A stretch of DNA of 64,000 bases. It comes from Hetaerina americana (taxonomy: Eukaryota > Arthropoda > Insecta > Odonata > Calopterygidae). The notes under the pieces are model-generated. The model ran no database searches and was not told where the DNA came from. It saw only the letters and a program-made list of their open reading frames with translations. The stretch lies in the NCBI GenBank assembly GCA_022747635.1, contig JAKTNV010000067.1:82001-146000 (forward strand), given 5' to 3'. A program made the position numbers and the translations under genes. Each line of letters opens with the position of its first letter. The first letter of the stretch is position 1. Positions 22,626-33,292 of this stretch are shown here, one piece after another.

Positions 22626-23600
22626 AAGGGTTTACTGACAGGAGCGAGAAATCATTATCTTCAATTCCTTCGAGTCCTGAAGGCCGAATCGGTCGAAGGA
22701 TAACCATGAATACCTAAACCTTATGGCTAACATTCAAAAACATTTGAAGAACGTCATGGCTGTTTAATCATAATCATAAGATAATAATAAACATTACTAC
22801 CTAACAATTAAAATTAAAGAACAAATAAAAATGTTTCCCGAGAAAGAATACTGAACTAAGAACAAATTTTAGGACAAAAAGACCAACAGTTCAAATTATA
22901 ATAAAATGTGATCATATGATGAGGAGAGTTGAGAGAAGCATCGTAAAATATTGTCATTGAATCTATAGCGATACCAATAGGGTAGCGCAGAGAGAAGTTA
23001 CCAAAAAGTGCAAAGCATCGATTCGACGAATAAATTTCGGTTGAGCGCTCTTTTAATTTTATACTGGAGTCGACCCTCCTTATTGAATTATATTCTGCAG
23101 ATTGGAGTGTTTCGGGTTCATGGAGAATTCTAAACGATGTTCTTATTTTCAATTTCTCATGACGACATCGTCCACCCGGAGGCACAGGAGCACGGCGGTG
23201 CAAATCGACACAACGTAAGCACCGAAAAATCGTGCAATAAATGTAAATGCGATGGCGCTCCATTACAACGGTATTCCATGCGCATCGACACTTTTACGAC
23301 GCGTAATTAACAAATTCGAGCACCGCACTCGACCCACGGCATATCATGGAGAGAGAGGGGGGAACATATGAGCAGCAAGGAGTTGAACAGAGAGGGTGGA
23401 AAGAGAGGCAAGTGTGTGAGTTTTCGGACATCCGGGACGCTCGACCTCCTCCCCGAGTAGTTAACCCTGTGGGGGAGAGGGGGGAAGGAGGAGAGTAGGG
23501 GGGAGGGAGGAATGTTACGGCCGCCGCTCCGAGAGTAAACACGGACCGCGCGTCCGTACGTGTGTGCATGTACGTGTGCGCCGGGACCCTTAATGTTCAT
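22626..23600. other. Intron approaching the Ig6 exon, no recognised feature
   Basis: AT-rich, becoming GC- and purine-rich from about 23.33 kb (ggggagaggggggaaggagg). No additional Ig-like coding sequence was seen. Confidence 0.4.
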
Positions 23601-23606
23601 TTTCAC

Positions 23607-23816
23607 CTCCGAGTGACAGTTCGGCGCTGCCCTGCGCGTTGTCGTCCTTCTCCTCGTCCTCCCCGTCCAAATAATGTCCCCCGGACACCACTCGCCCCGC
23701 CGCCAGGCACTGGTACATGCCCTGGTCGCCCCGCCGCACCCCCTCCAGCCGCAGCACGGCGCCCGACGCACCGCCGCCGCCCGCGCGGGATGGAGTCTCC
23801 GCCATGCTCACCCTAC
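23607..23816 (-). CDS. Dscam: Dscam-family exon: second half of Ig6
   Basis: 210-nt exon, phase 1 on both sides. The acceptor is a C/T-rich tract ending ccctttgcag and the donor is GGAG^GTGAAA. It supplies the E-F-G strands of the Ig6 domain opened in the 42.2-kb exon: AVLRLEGVRRGDQGMYQC gives the family LRIE...D.GMYQC signature, and QGSAELSLG is the closing strand (known Dscams have a similar SAEL.LG). Joining to the next exon gives G-AIGPELLWTFIEQ with no frame break. Between the strand-F cysteine and the closing strand there is a long loop containing GHYLDGEDEEKDD, which makes this part longer than in the Dscam proteins I know. There is also a glycine run (AGGGGASG) before strand E. A shadow GTG-started ORF in the same frame runs past the donor into the intron. 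Confidence 0.85.
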
Positions 23817-23867
23817 CTGCAAAGGGGTGGGTGGGGAAGAGGAGGAGGACGGAGAAACGGAAAGGGA

Positions 23868-23892
23868 AGAGAGAGAGAGAGAGAAGAGGAAT
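23868..23892. repeat. (GA)n tract near the Ig6 acceptor
   Basis: On the gene's strand this is a CT-rich stretch about 50 nt upstream of the Ig6 acceptor and extends its pyrimidine-rich region. Confidence 0.7.
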
Positions 23893-24073
23893 GAGTTACA
23901 TTCAGGCAGAGAGAGTGGGGTGGGATGGAAGAGAAGAGACGTGATTATAGGAGACTGCGGCTCTCGAGGGAAGAGGGTGAGGAGCAATCCGCAGGACGTC
24001 AGTCGTCCGGGATATGTTGCGAGATTAGGTTATGAGGATATCGGAGGTTCAGAGGCAGAAATAGTTGCGCTTG

Positions 24074-24076
<3 letters not shown>

Positions 24077-24107
<31 letters not shown>

Positions 24108-24358
24108 TATAAATAAATATATATAAATATATATATATAAATAAATATATATATATATATATACATATATATATACATACTATATATATATAAATATATA
24201 TATATACATATATATAAATATATATATATATATATTTTTTTTTTAAATTAAATATATTAATATATATATATATATAAATAAATATATATATATATATATT
24301 ATAAAAAAATTAAATATATATATATATAAATATATATATATTATAAAAAAATTAAATA

Positions 24359-24402
<44 letters not shown>

Positions 24403-24484
24403 AAAAATTAAATATATTTATATATATATATATTATAAAAAAATTAAACATATTAATATATATATATATATATAATACATTATT
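24077..24484. repeat. Complex AT microsatellite cluster
   Basis: TA tracts interspersed with several near-identical blocks containing ttataaaaaaattaaatata (about 24.30, 24.34, 24.40 and 24.43 kb). This indicates a higher-order tandem duplication. It abuts the 3' end of RTE copy B. Confidence 0.85.
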
Positions 24485-24965
24485 CTTAGGTAATCTACCG
24501 GTTAAGGTAGGTTTTTGGATGGATCCAGCTACTAAATAAATATTTTGTGACTCCTAGTAAAACACAACATCCTACTTTACATCAGGTCCCTCTTCAGCTC
24601 TGAGAACTTTCTTCCTCCCTTCATCCCGTCCAAAATCCCTATCCTGTTTCTTCCCTTTCCTCTTTTACTTAACATTCTCCCCTCTATCACAGTCCTCAAC
24701 ATTCCACTGCCGGACAGTACCCCCTTCATCCACTTTTCCTGCCTCCATAGGATTTCCCCTAACAAACCCCTGTCCTCGCCCACCACACCAAGTACTTCCT
24801 CATTTGTTTTCGTCTCTGTCCATTTAACCTTCTCCATTCTTCTCCACACCCACATTTCGAAAGTCTCTAATCTACGTCTATCCTCCTGCTTCAATGGCCA
24901 AGTTTCCGCGCCGTACATAGCTACGCTTCATATCAACATTTTTACGAGTCTTTTCTTTATATCCC
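24485..24965 (-). mobile_element. RTE-like LINE copy B, strongly 5'-truncated
   Basis: The 3' signature gtaatctaccggttaaggta (plus strand) at about 24491 leads into the C-terminal domain MYGAETWPLKQEDRRRLETF and on to KRGKGRNRIGILDGMKGGRK (113 codons, 24577-24918). Similarity to copy A ends near 24965, where 5'-UTR-like sequence of a CR1-type LINE on the other strand begins. Confidence 0.8.
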
Positions 24966-25427
24966 TCATTTTTTTCTCTCTCTGGCCCTCAACCTGAGCG
25001 GACCTGCCTACTGAGAGCTCCTGAAAACCGATTTGACCCACCAGAGGCTACCTGCCTGCCAGCTTGATTCTTGTTGCTTTTGGTTTTAGTGAAGTGTAGT
25101 GTAGTGTCAACGTATACTTTGCTTTGTTTATATAGTTTTCGTTTTGTGTGTTGTTTGTTAACCGTAGTGTGTGGTAGTAGTAATTTATTTAGTGGATTGT
25201 GGTGGTTTTTGTCCTACGACTCTGATTGGTGATCGGTGAGTTCTTTCCTTTTTTTTTGTCCTCTGAAAACCAGACCTTACTCAAGCATCGTTTTTTTCCG
25301 CTCAGGCTTCATATTCAATTCCAAAGCGTAACTTATTGATTGAGCTAAATTTAGCTAACCCCTTTTAGAAATTTTACCATAGTGTATACAGGTTAGCTTT
25401 TGTTGGGAACTCGGTAGTTAAATTAGG

Positions 25428-26447
25428 ATGGCTTCATCCAGGTCCCCTGTTGCCATGCTCGAAGGCACTGGCCAATGCGCGGCTTTAAGGGCCCGTATCG
25501 TCATGCTGGAGAGAATGGTGCGGGAGCTTCGATCGGAGATCGCCGGCCGGAGGGCTCCCCTCGGGAGAGATGGTGCTCAGGGTGGGAATACGAAAACCCG
25601 CCACGCCCATAGGGGTGCACGGATTCGTCCGAATGCAACACGTGGCTGGGCGATTAGAGACCTACCCCGTGTCCCATCTCTCAACGAAGGAGTGTCTCAC
25701 GTCCGTAGGTCGGACGATTGGAGGGTCGTCTCTCGGGGCAAGGGGAAGGTAACGCTGCGGTGAGGATTGGACTCTGCGGAGGCAGATACCATCCCCGTCT
25801 CCAAGAGGTACCAGGTGCTGTTGGATGACAGCACCACCGTACCTGCAGCCCCTACCCCTACTCCGAGGGCACTGCCTAGGGTAAGGCATCAGCGGTCGGG
25901 GAGGGAGGGAACCGTTATATTAGGTAGTTCTAATGTCCGGCGTATAATGAATCCGCTGCGCGGCAGAGTCCAACAGGAGGGAGGTGTTGGATTCTTGTCG
26001 TCCTGGTGTATACCAGGCGGCGGGGTACCCCAGGCGACGCCGTTGGTGAAGGCCGCCGTCAGTAATACGGGCTGCTCCAAGCTACGCATTGTGGCTCATG
26101 TCGGGACAAACGACGCCTCGGAACGTGGATCTGAAAAGATCCTGCGCTCCTTTAAGGAGATGCACTCGGAGGTGAAACGAGTCGAGGCAGAGTTGAAGGT
26201 CTCAATTAAATTAAGTACATGTAGTATTGTGCCGCGTGTAGACCGCGGAAGGCTCGTTTGGAGCCGCATTGAGGGTTTAAATCAGAGATTACTCGGATTT
26301 TGCCGGGGAATCGGAGCGGACTTCGTTGATCTGAGGCCCGTCCTCTCATCGTGTCGGGTACCCCTTAATCGCTCCGGGGTCCATTATACTGCCGAGGCAT
26401 CGCAGTTGGTAGCGCGTAGGTTACACGAACAGGTTTCGAAGGATTAG
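25428..26447 (+). pseudogene. CR1-like ORF1 with SGNH esterase-like domain, one in-frame stop
   Basis: Two open frames in the same register are separated only by a TGA at 25761-25763, so this is one roughly 340-codon ORF1 with a single nonsense codon. The N-terminal part has a short helical segment (ALRARIVMLERMVRELRSEI) that could be a coiled coil. The C-terminal part looks like the SGNH/GDSL fold described for CR1-type ORF1 proteins: GTVILGSSNVRRIM at the nucleophile block, IVAHVGTND at the GxND block and SGVHYTAEASQLVARRL at the C-terminal His block. The first block reads GSS where the canonical motif is GDS. In living elements ORF1 binds RNA/membranes; the role of the esterase is unclear. 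Confidence 0.7.
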
Positions 26448-26738
26448 CATAGCTGGTAGGCAAGAGCGTAAGTCATATATTGGGAAAAATAAAGTAGAAT
26501 CCAGCGCTTTTTATCAATTCAGTTCAGGTTATGCCTCTCATATCCCCAAAAAAATTGAACAAACAAACACTTGCGTTAAAACAACATATAACTCACGTAA
26601 ATTTAATAAGATTGGTGCCTCTACATACATACAGGTAACAGATAGCAATGCAAGTGAATGTAATTCTTTTGCCTCTGTTAACCACGGATCGTCTCAAAAC
26701 AGTTTTGTTAGCGTACATAAAACCGAAAAACAATAAGT

Positions 26739-28386
26739 AATAAGGCAAATTAAAATTATAACATTAAACTGCCGTAGCATTAGAAACAAAATATCGGATA
26801 TTGAACATATTTTTGTCAGTACAAACGCAGACATAGTAGTTGGAACGGAAAGTTGGCTCACGGGAGATATAGCAAACAGTGAGGTTTTTCCAAACGGTTT
26901 CACAATTTACAGAAGGGACGGACCAAATAGGTTGGGTGGGGGAGTATTCATTGCAGTAAAGTCACATCTTAGTAGCCAACGATATGAATGCGACGTAGAT
27001 GACATAGAAAGCGTTTGGTGCAACATTAAGGACTACAACGGCAGAAGCCTATTCGTGTGTTCCTTTTATAGACCCCCAGATTCTAACACAGATGTCCTAC
27101 ACAAGCTCGACAAACAAATATCCACTATCAGCAGCAGACAAAGCAACAGTATTACTATAATCGCTGGTGACACAAATCTACCGTCAATTGACTGGGACAA
27201 CTACTGCGTAGGAAAATCTGCCAAAAACAGAGATTCATGCCAAGAACTCCTTCATATATTCACAAAACACTCCTTAGAACAAATTATTAAATCACCAACA
27301 CGGGGCCAAAACATACTAGATATCTTTGCGACTTCTACGCCCGAAATCATTACTAACATTGAAATAATAGACGGAATCAGTGACTATAAGGCTATTCTTG
27401 TAGAGTTAAAAACTAAGTTCGTCAAAATAAACGAAGAAAAGCGTATTTTAATATACCTATACAACAAGGCAATTTTTAACGGACTAAGAGAATATTTAAA
27501 GATAAAATTACCAGAATACAAGACAAAAACACTGACAACCAGTACAGAGAATACTTGGAATTATTTCTTAAATATTTTACGCGAAGGAATGAAGACGTAC
27601 ATCCCGTCCAAACTCAAATGCGACAGTAAGGAACCTAGATGGTACAACGGGGAAGTCAGATCGGCATTAAGAAGGCAAAGAAAGCTACAGTCAAATTTTA
27701 AAAAGAGTTTAAAAAGTGACGATATAGTTTATATGAATACATCCAAACAGCAACTAAAAGAATGTCGTAGTAAGACGAAAAGTATTATGCGCACAGCACT
27801 ACACTCTTTTAAATCTAAAATGCTAAGCGAATATCTTGAGGAAAATCCAAAGTCATTCCGGTCCTTTGTTAGGGTAATACAGGGTAAACATCCAACTGTT
27901 CATTCTTTGAAGACGGAAAATGTGGAAATCATTACAGATAGCGTGAAAAAGGCAAATATTTTAAACCATATTTCCCAGAGCGTCTACAATAAAAACACAA
28001 ACGCACCAACGATCCTCCTAACCCACCCAGGGAACACATGAGCGATCTTACACTGACCAAGGAGGGAATAGTACATCTGCTCCGTTGTATCAAAGCACAC
28101 AAGGCACCTGGTCCGGAAGAAATACCTGCTAGAATATTATAGGAATTAGCTGAACACGTTGCCCCGTTTTTACATATTGTCTTTCCAAAATCGATAGAAG
28201 AAGGCTCAGTGCCTCGCGACTGGAAGCTAGCCCATATAACTCCCATCTATAAAGGCGGCGATAGGGATAAACCAACCGATTAACGACCCATTTCTTTAAC
28301 ATCGATCTCTTGTAAAATATTGGAACACATTATTGTCACTAACATTATGAGATTTCTTGATAGTAGGATAATACTAATCCACAACC
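26739..28386 (+). pseudogene. CR1-like ORF2: AP endonuclease and partial reverse transcriptase
   Basis: The frame opens at ITLNCRSIRNKISDIE (first endonuclease motif) and passes through TESWLTGD, RLGGGVFIAV, VCSFYRPPDSN, IIAGDTNLPSIDWDN and a GISDYKAILVEL segment (usually SDH; the last catalytic His is Tyr here, while copy 2 has SDHKA). A linker with NPKSFRSFVR leads to the RT start VPRDWKLAHITPIYKGGD and RPISLTSISCKILEHII. It has a frameshift near 28010 and in-frame stops TAG after PARIL (28139-28141) and TAA before RPIS. Both stops are shared with copy 2. The catalytic RT half is missing. Confidence 0.78.
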
Positions 28387-28391
28387 GTTAA

Positions 28392-30245
28392 CAAAACTCT
28401 AGTTTTTACCCTCCTATTTTAATGTTTAGCTTAGCCTTTTTCTTTCTAGAAAATCGCATAACCTTTATTTTATTAATATTGATTCTCATCCCATTCCTGT
28501 CGCACTGAATTTCCAATTCACTAAGCAATGCGTCAATGCTTGCAGCCCCTTGGCTGACAGACAAACTAAAGCTTGGTCATCAGCAAACCTAACTGATTTT
28601 ACGAATTCCCCGCCCACTTTCATTCCTACCTCAAGTTCTTCCCATGCCTCTTTAATCATTTCCTCTGCATACAGGTTGAACAGCAACGGTGATAATGGGC
28701 AACCCTGCCTTACACCTCTTCCTAACACTGCCCATCCGGACTCCCCGTTTCCCACCCGCACCTGAGAAGTCTGAGACATGTACAGGTTGCGGATTAGCCT
28801 CCTTTCCTTCCAATCTATTCCTATTTTATGCAGAATACTCATTAGTTTTTCCCAATTCACTCTATGTAACACCTTTTGGAAATCTACGAAACAGGCGAAT
28901 ATGTCCTGATTGTATTCTATATTCCTCACGATTAATAATCTCATTACTGCAATGGCATCACGCGTACCTCTCCCTTTCCTAAACCCAAACTGATCATTCC
29001 CTAAGTAATCATTTGCCCTACTCTCTATCCTTTTGTTTATGATCCTGAGAACAACTTTAGCTGCGTGGGAAATCAAACTTATTGTCCTATAGTCCTCACA
29101 TGATGTAGCATTTACCTTTTTCGGAATAGGAACTTAAACTGATCTCACAAAGTCTTCCGGCAAGATTTCTTCCTCATAGATACTACGTATCAGCCCATAA
29201 AGTCTCTTCCTCCCACCTTTTCCTAAGCGTTTCAATACTTCCGCGGGAATGTTATCCACCCCCACGGACTTATTTAGTTTCATCTCCCTTAATGTCCTTT
29301 TTATCCCATCGTCGAGTATGCCTGGACCTAAGCTAATTTCCTCTATGTCCTGTTCTTTTTCAATGTCTAGCTTTGTTGGTCTATGTTGTTTACTATACAG
29401 TTCTTCTATATATTCCTTACATCTCTCTTGGATCTTTCCAATGTCAACTATTATCTTACCCGCCTTATCTCTAACTGTTAGCATACATATCACTTTCTTA
29501 CTTCCCGATAAAAATTTAACTTTGCTGTATAGGGCATTAATTTCACCCTTCTTCTGCAAACTTTCCATATCCTCGCACTGCGTCTTCCACCATGCTTCCC
29601 TTGCCCTATTTGTTGCCCGCCTCAATTTATTATTTGATACTCTGTACTTCATTTTGCCGTTCTCTGTATTTACATTCTTCCATTTTCTCCGCTCATCCAT
29701 CTTTGTAAATCTCATCCGTGATCCATGGTTTCCTAGTCCTTTTGGCGTTAACGGTCCCAATAGTGTCTTTTTCGGCTTTAGACAACCCTTTCTTGATGCT
29801 TTCCCATTTTTATTCGATAGTACTTAGCTCTTTTTAATCCTCCATTATTTCCTCTACCGGCTGTTTGCACTCCTTCCTTTTCAAACCATTTAATGCTTCT
29901 ACATTCCATTTTCAAACCCGCCGCCCCTGCCTTGTCTTTTTGAAACGTACGCTACATTTCATAACAACTAAATTGTGGTCTGAGTCCGCATCCGCTCCCG
30001 GGAAGCTGTGCGAATTTATCACACTGTTCCTAAACCTGTGTCTAACCAGGATATAATCTAGCTGATACCTTTCTGAGTCACCTGGCATTTTCAATGTATA
30101 GCTGCGTCTTTTGTGGTGTCTGAACCAAGTGTTGGTGATGACTAACCCCTGTCTCCGTCAGAACTCAACTGCTTTCTCCCCGCGGTCATTCCTCGTGCCT
30201 AAACCGTAGTCACCCACTGTACTTTCTTCCATTAAAAGTGAACCA
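28392..30245 (-). mobile_element. RTE-like LINE copy C, both ends truncated
   Basis: The longest upstream reach of the family here: about 1.85 kb from the endonuclease C-terminus to the middle of the RT. The 3' end is missing (it starts at ctctagtttttaccctcc, internal to copy A), which is unusual for a LINE and suggests a deletion that also removed the CR1 3' end. Compared with copies A and D it has an 8-nt insertion (cgtcaatg-type duplication) near 28530 and a TAA at about 29134. Confidence 0.82.
28486..30245 (-). pseudogene. RTE-like endonuclease-RT remnant
   Basis: Endonuclease C-terminus: LVITNTWFRHHKRRSYT, YQLDYILVRHRFRNSV and ADADSDHNLVVMKC (the SDH catalytic box) at about 30.2-29.9 kb. 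Then a linker frame (29760-29134) with REAWWKTQCEDMES, and the RT frame (29076-28486) with DQFGFRKGRGTRDAI, ACFVDFQKVLHRV, RGVRQGCPLSPLLFNLYAEE and RFADDQALVC. In the A box the usual FEKAFDRV (as in copy D) is mutated to FQKVLHRV. Stops and frameshifts separate the three parts. Confidence 0.8.
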
Positions 30246-31269
30246 AACAAAGTGGCGGGTCCATTTTTTGATGATTTTTTTCCAGTATTAGAGTAGCATC
30301 ATGAGTATTTATATTCCTATTTGTTTATGTTTCTTTATGAAAAAATATGTAAATCAGTGTGATGGTTTTGCATCATTGCATCAGGTATTTATTACATTTG
30401 ACGGAAAAATCTTAGATATAAATATAAAGAGTTGTATTGGTTGTACAAGTGCTTTCATGAGAGTTTATTTCGCGCATGGTTTTTTTATCATCCTTCCCAC
30501 GGATACCTCTTGAACTAAAAGAGTTCTTTGAGGGGGAAAACAAATGGACCAATCGATGGGAGTTCCAATCAAAAAAAAGTTCGAAAATCATTAAAAGGGG
30601 CCTTCTCTGATTCTACCATCGGTCTTCAGTACTAAAACAAGCATCATCAAAGTGGCACGTATTTTTTCTCGTAGGCTTAAGTAGTTAACGCAACCCTGAT
30701 GTCGCAAGAGGTTCCTGTCAAACCGCGTGAGGCAATCTGTTGGCTCGGTGCAGTTGCGGACGAATTGACTTCATTTTCAGTATTTCCTCAAGCACGTGCC
30801 TACGAGCGACGCCGCCGTAATGGGCTCCAACATATCGAGCGGAATGGGGCCTAATTTAATCACAACACGTCCCGACGCACCAAGCACCGTTCGTTGTCCC
30901 AATTCACTCCCCTAATTTTTATAGCCGCGTCTGTTTTTCCGACTTGAAGGTCGAAAGATTTAGAAACGCGCACGATAATTCCCACCGCAGCCCTTATCCA
31001 GCCCCCAAACCTCCGATTCAATCATCTTTCACTGCAAAACCACGTGCTAATCCCACTAGAGGGGAGTAAAAACATTAGAGGGAAAGAAAAAATACATTTA
31101 TATACAAACTCATATAGATACATTTCTATGTATTTATTTACAATTACAAGCATATAAAAACAGACGTGACGGAAAGCAAGAAACACAATAAACGAGGAAA
31201 CACTTAGAAATTGCAGTGAGCCTAGCCTATCTCTCTGGTATGTGTATTAGATATTTCGTTCGTGTGTGT
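30246..31269. other. Intronic DNA, no recognised feature
   Basis: No coding, transposon or RNA signal was found between the LINE cluster and the TA tract. Confidence 0.4.
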
Positions 31270-31270
31270 T

Positions 31271-31347
<77 letters not shown>

Positions 31348-31362
31348 TTTATATATATATGC
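31270..31362. repeat. (TA)n microsatellite
   Basis: Long TA tract with minor cata/ttta interruptions. Confidence 0.95.
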
Positions 31363-31599
31363 ATACATACATGGGCCGATGTTCTTAGAAAACCTTAGAA
31401 ACACTAACTAAAGAGACAGTTTTGCCTGTTGAATATTTCGGGGGGGCGCATCTAACTTTCTCAACGGGTGGAAGAGAAACTACATATATATGTGTGTATA
31501 TGCATACATACACTCACACACATATAAAATCACTCACCATATATGGTATATATGATGGTATCATATATACCATCATACATAACACATTCATATAAATAT

Positions 31600-31700
31600 A
31601 TATTATACATATATGCATATATATATATCCTATTTATATATGTATATGTTACTATATACATATATGTATATATATGTATATATATATATATATATATATA
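31600..31700. repeat. TA-rich microsatellite
   Basis: Imperfect TA/CATATA repeats bordering the SINE body copy at 31701. Confidence 0.85.
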
Positions 31701-32268
31701 CTCATATATACAGAAACAGATATAAGGAAAAGGGATAGGAACACATATAAAGGACGAACACAATAGAGGTGGGGAAGGCGGAATCGAACGGATCACAAGA
31801 GTAAAAATATTTCCTCAACCGGGACTCGAACACCGGATCTTTCCACTTGCCGGGCGGATGCTCTTAACCACTTGAGCTATCGAGGATAGTCAATTTACCC
31901 TGAGATCCGTGGGTCTAATATGTCGCCAAGCGCCCCGATTCTTTCAGCCAAGAGATGGCGTCAGGGGGCTGTTTCACCCACCAAAGGAGAAATAGACAAT
32001 ACACAAGGAAAGGAAAGGACAGTGGGTTAGAATTCATACAACATCATACAGGAAAGGAACAGTGCGTTTCGTGGCACGCATAGCCAGAAGAAAGAGATGA
32101 GCCACATTGGCCAAATACACATTCAAACACGAAATCCCGCCAAACGGCGAATAAATACTCATATATACAGAAACAGATATAAGGAAAAGGGATAGGAACA
32201 CATATAAAGGACGAACACAATAGAGGTGGGGAAGGCGGAATCGAACGGATCACAAGAGTAAAAATATT
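31701..32268 (-). mobile_element. SINE family S2 with duplicated body (111-bp direct repeats)
   Basis: 111-bp segments 31701-31811 and 32158-32268 are identical by eye. Between them are a tRNA-like head on the minus strand (about 31888-31805: gatagctcaagtggttaaga, gtgttcgagtcccggttgag) and a 5' block (31889-32157) that is also found next to the S2 head at 58.96-59.22 kb (cagtgcgtttcgtgg, agagatggcg, gaatcggggc-like words). Reading on the minus strand the order is body, 5' block, tRNA head, body. That fits a tandem or dimeric SINE; a small LTR-type element is a less likely reading. (TA)n lies on both outer sides. Confidence 0.65.
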
Positions 32269-32302
32269 TATATATATATATATATAAATATATATATATA
32301 TA
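32269..32302. repeat. (TA)n microsatellite
   Basis: TA tract between the SINE and the Penelope-type tail. Confidence 0.9.
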
Positions 32303-32565
32303 CTGATGGGAGTGGCCTAAAACTGTTACTTCCACCCCTTCCCTCTCCCTTTCCTCTCCCCAACCATTCCTTTCACCCCTCCTTCGCCTCCCGTTCTCCC
32401 CTTCCCCTGGCCCCCTTCCCTTTCTCTCGCACCCCTCACCTCAACAATTCCAGCAGTCATTACTTCTACATCTTCAGAGGAAGACGGATTGTTTCCGTCG
32501 AAATATCAAGAAAATACGTGTGAGTGTTCTCTTTTTTTGTGTTTCTATATTATGTGTTACTGTGT
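32303..32565 (+). mobile_element. Orphan Penelope-type 3' end
   Basis: A C/T-rich stretch like the one after the Penelope ORF at 14.5 kb is followed by cttcagaggaagacgg, loop, ccgtcgaaat (32473-32503) and aagaaaatacgtgtgagtgt. The hairpin gacgg/ccgtc sits directly before GAAA, as in the other tails. No coding part is present. Confidence 0.5.
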
Positions 32566-32568
32566 ATT

Positions 32569-32572
<4 letters not shown>

Positions 32573-32651
<79 letters not shown>
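32573..32651. repeat. (TA)n microsatellite
   Basis: Left flank of the deleted mariner copy. Together with 33216-33291 it shows that the mariner landed inside a TA array. Confidence 0.95.
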
Positions 32652-32652
<1 letters not shown>

Positions 32653-32655
<3 letters not shown>

Positions 32656-33212
32656 GGTTCGTCCGTAAAATAAGTGTACTGATTTTTTCCCGCCGCTCCA
32701 GGCGCGCCCAGCACCGCTCTGACCGCTCTGACCGCTCTGACGGGCTGCGATTGGAGGGGGGTATGTTGGCAAGCGACGCTGAAAAACGCAGTCGGCTCTG
32801 AGCTGTGGTGTAGTGAGGAGCTCTGTTAACGCGAACCTCCACGCTCGACCCACGTCACGGAACGCGATGCCGAAGTTTTTGGAGCAGCGTTATTCCATCA
32901 AATTTGCGGTACAGCTTGGGAAATCGTCGACCGAAACTGTCGGTATGATTAACCAGGCTTACGGGGAGTCAGCCATGTCCAGAAACATGATCTTTCGGTG
33001 GCACAAGATGTTCGTGGAGGGCAGAGAAGAGGCCGACGACGAGTCTTTGAGAGGTTCCCGATGATGCCTTCGCGGGAGCGTTCCAGGAATGGGAACGCCG
33101 CTGGAACAAGTGTATCGACTCACAAGGGTCCTATTTTGAGGAATATTAGCTTAAGATATGTAAAAGTGTAATTTTTTTCCTGAGCTCAGTACACTTATTT
33201 TCCGGACGAACC

Positions 33213-33215
<3 letters not shown>
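32653..33215 (+). mobile_element. Internally deleted mariner (family 1), 563 bp
   Basis: Same terminal repeats and 5' UTR as the full element at 9898-11223 (5' end CAGGGTTCGTCCGTAAAATA; 3' end matching the full copy). About 767 bp of the ORF are missing. The junction lies at gacgacg, a word present at both ends of the missing segment in the full copy (about 10270 and 11037). The remaining ORF (ATG at 32867) reads about 60 transposase codons and then shifts frame. It could be mobilised in trans by the intact transposase. Confidence 0.9.

Positions 33216-33291
<76 letters not shown>
33216..33291. repeat. (TA)n microsatellite
   Basis: Right flank of the deleted mariner. Confidence 0.95.

Positions 33292-33292
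<1 letters not shown>

Larger units (their letters stand above)
6932..23606 (-). other. Dscam intron between Ig6 and Ig7 exons (16.7 kb)
   Basis: Bounded by the donor GTGAAA at 23606 and the acceptor TTTCCAG at 6932. It hosts the intact mariner, the Penelope-like element, one RTE-like LINE, three tRNA-like SINE pieces and several (TA)n tracts, listed separately. Confidence 0.8.
24966..28386 (+). mobile_element. CR1-like LINE copy 1, 3'-truncated
   Basis: A long non-LTR retrotransposon with a presumed 5' UTR (24966-25427), ORF1 with an esterase-like (SGNH) domain and ORF2 with endonuclease plus the start of the RT. It stops abruptly inside the RT at ...aatccacaacc (28386), followed after a short filler (gttaacaaaa) by the 3'-truncated RTE copy C. 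A second copy at 39133-40510 stops at the same base. It lies antisense to the Dscam gene. Confidence 0.75.

Noticed and set aside
25428..26447. A host SGNH esterase gene
   Set aside because: It sits in CR1-like order just before an endonuclease/RT frame on the same strand and has no introns; it is the retrotransposon's ORF1.
31701..32268. An LTR retrotransposon (TRIM) with 111-bp LTRs
   Set aside because: No primer-binding site, polypurine tract or TG...CA ends were seen; the internal tRNA-like promoter and the related single unit at 58.96 kb favour a tandem SINE.
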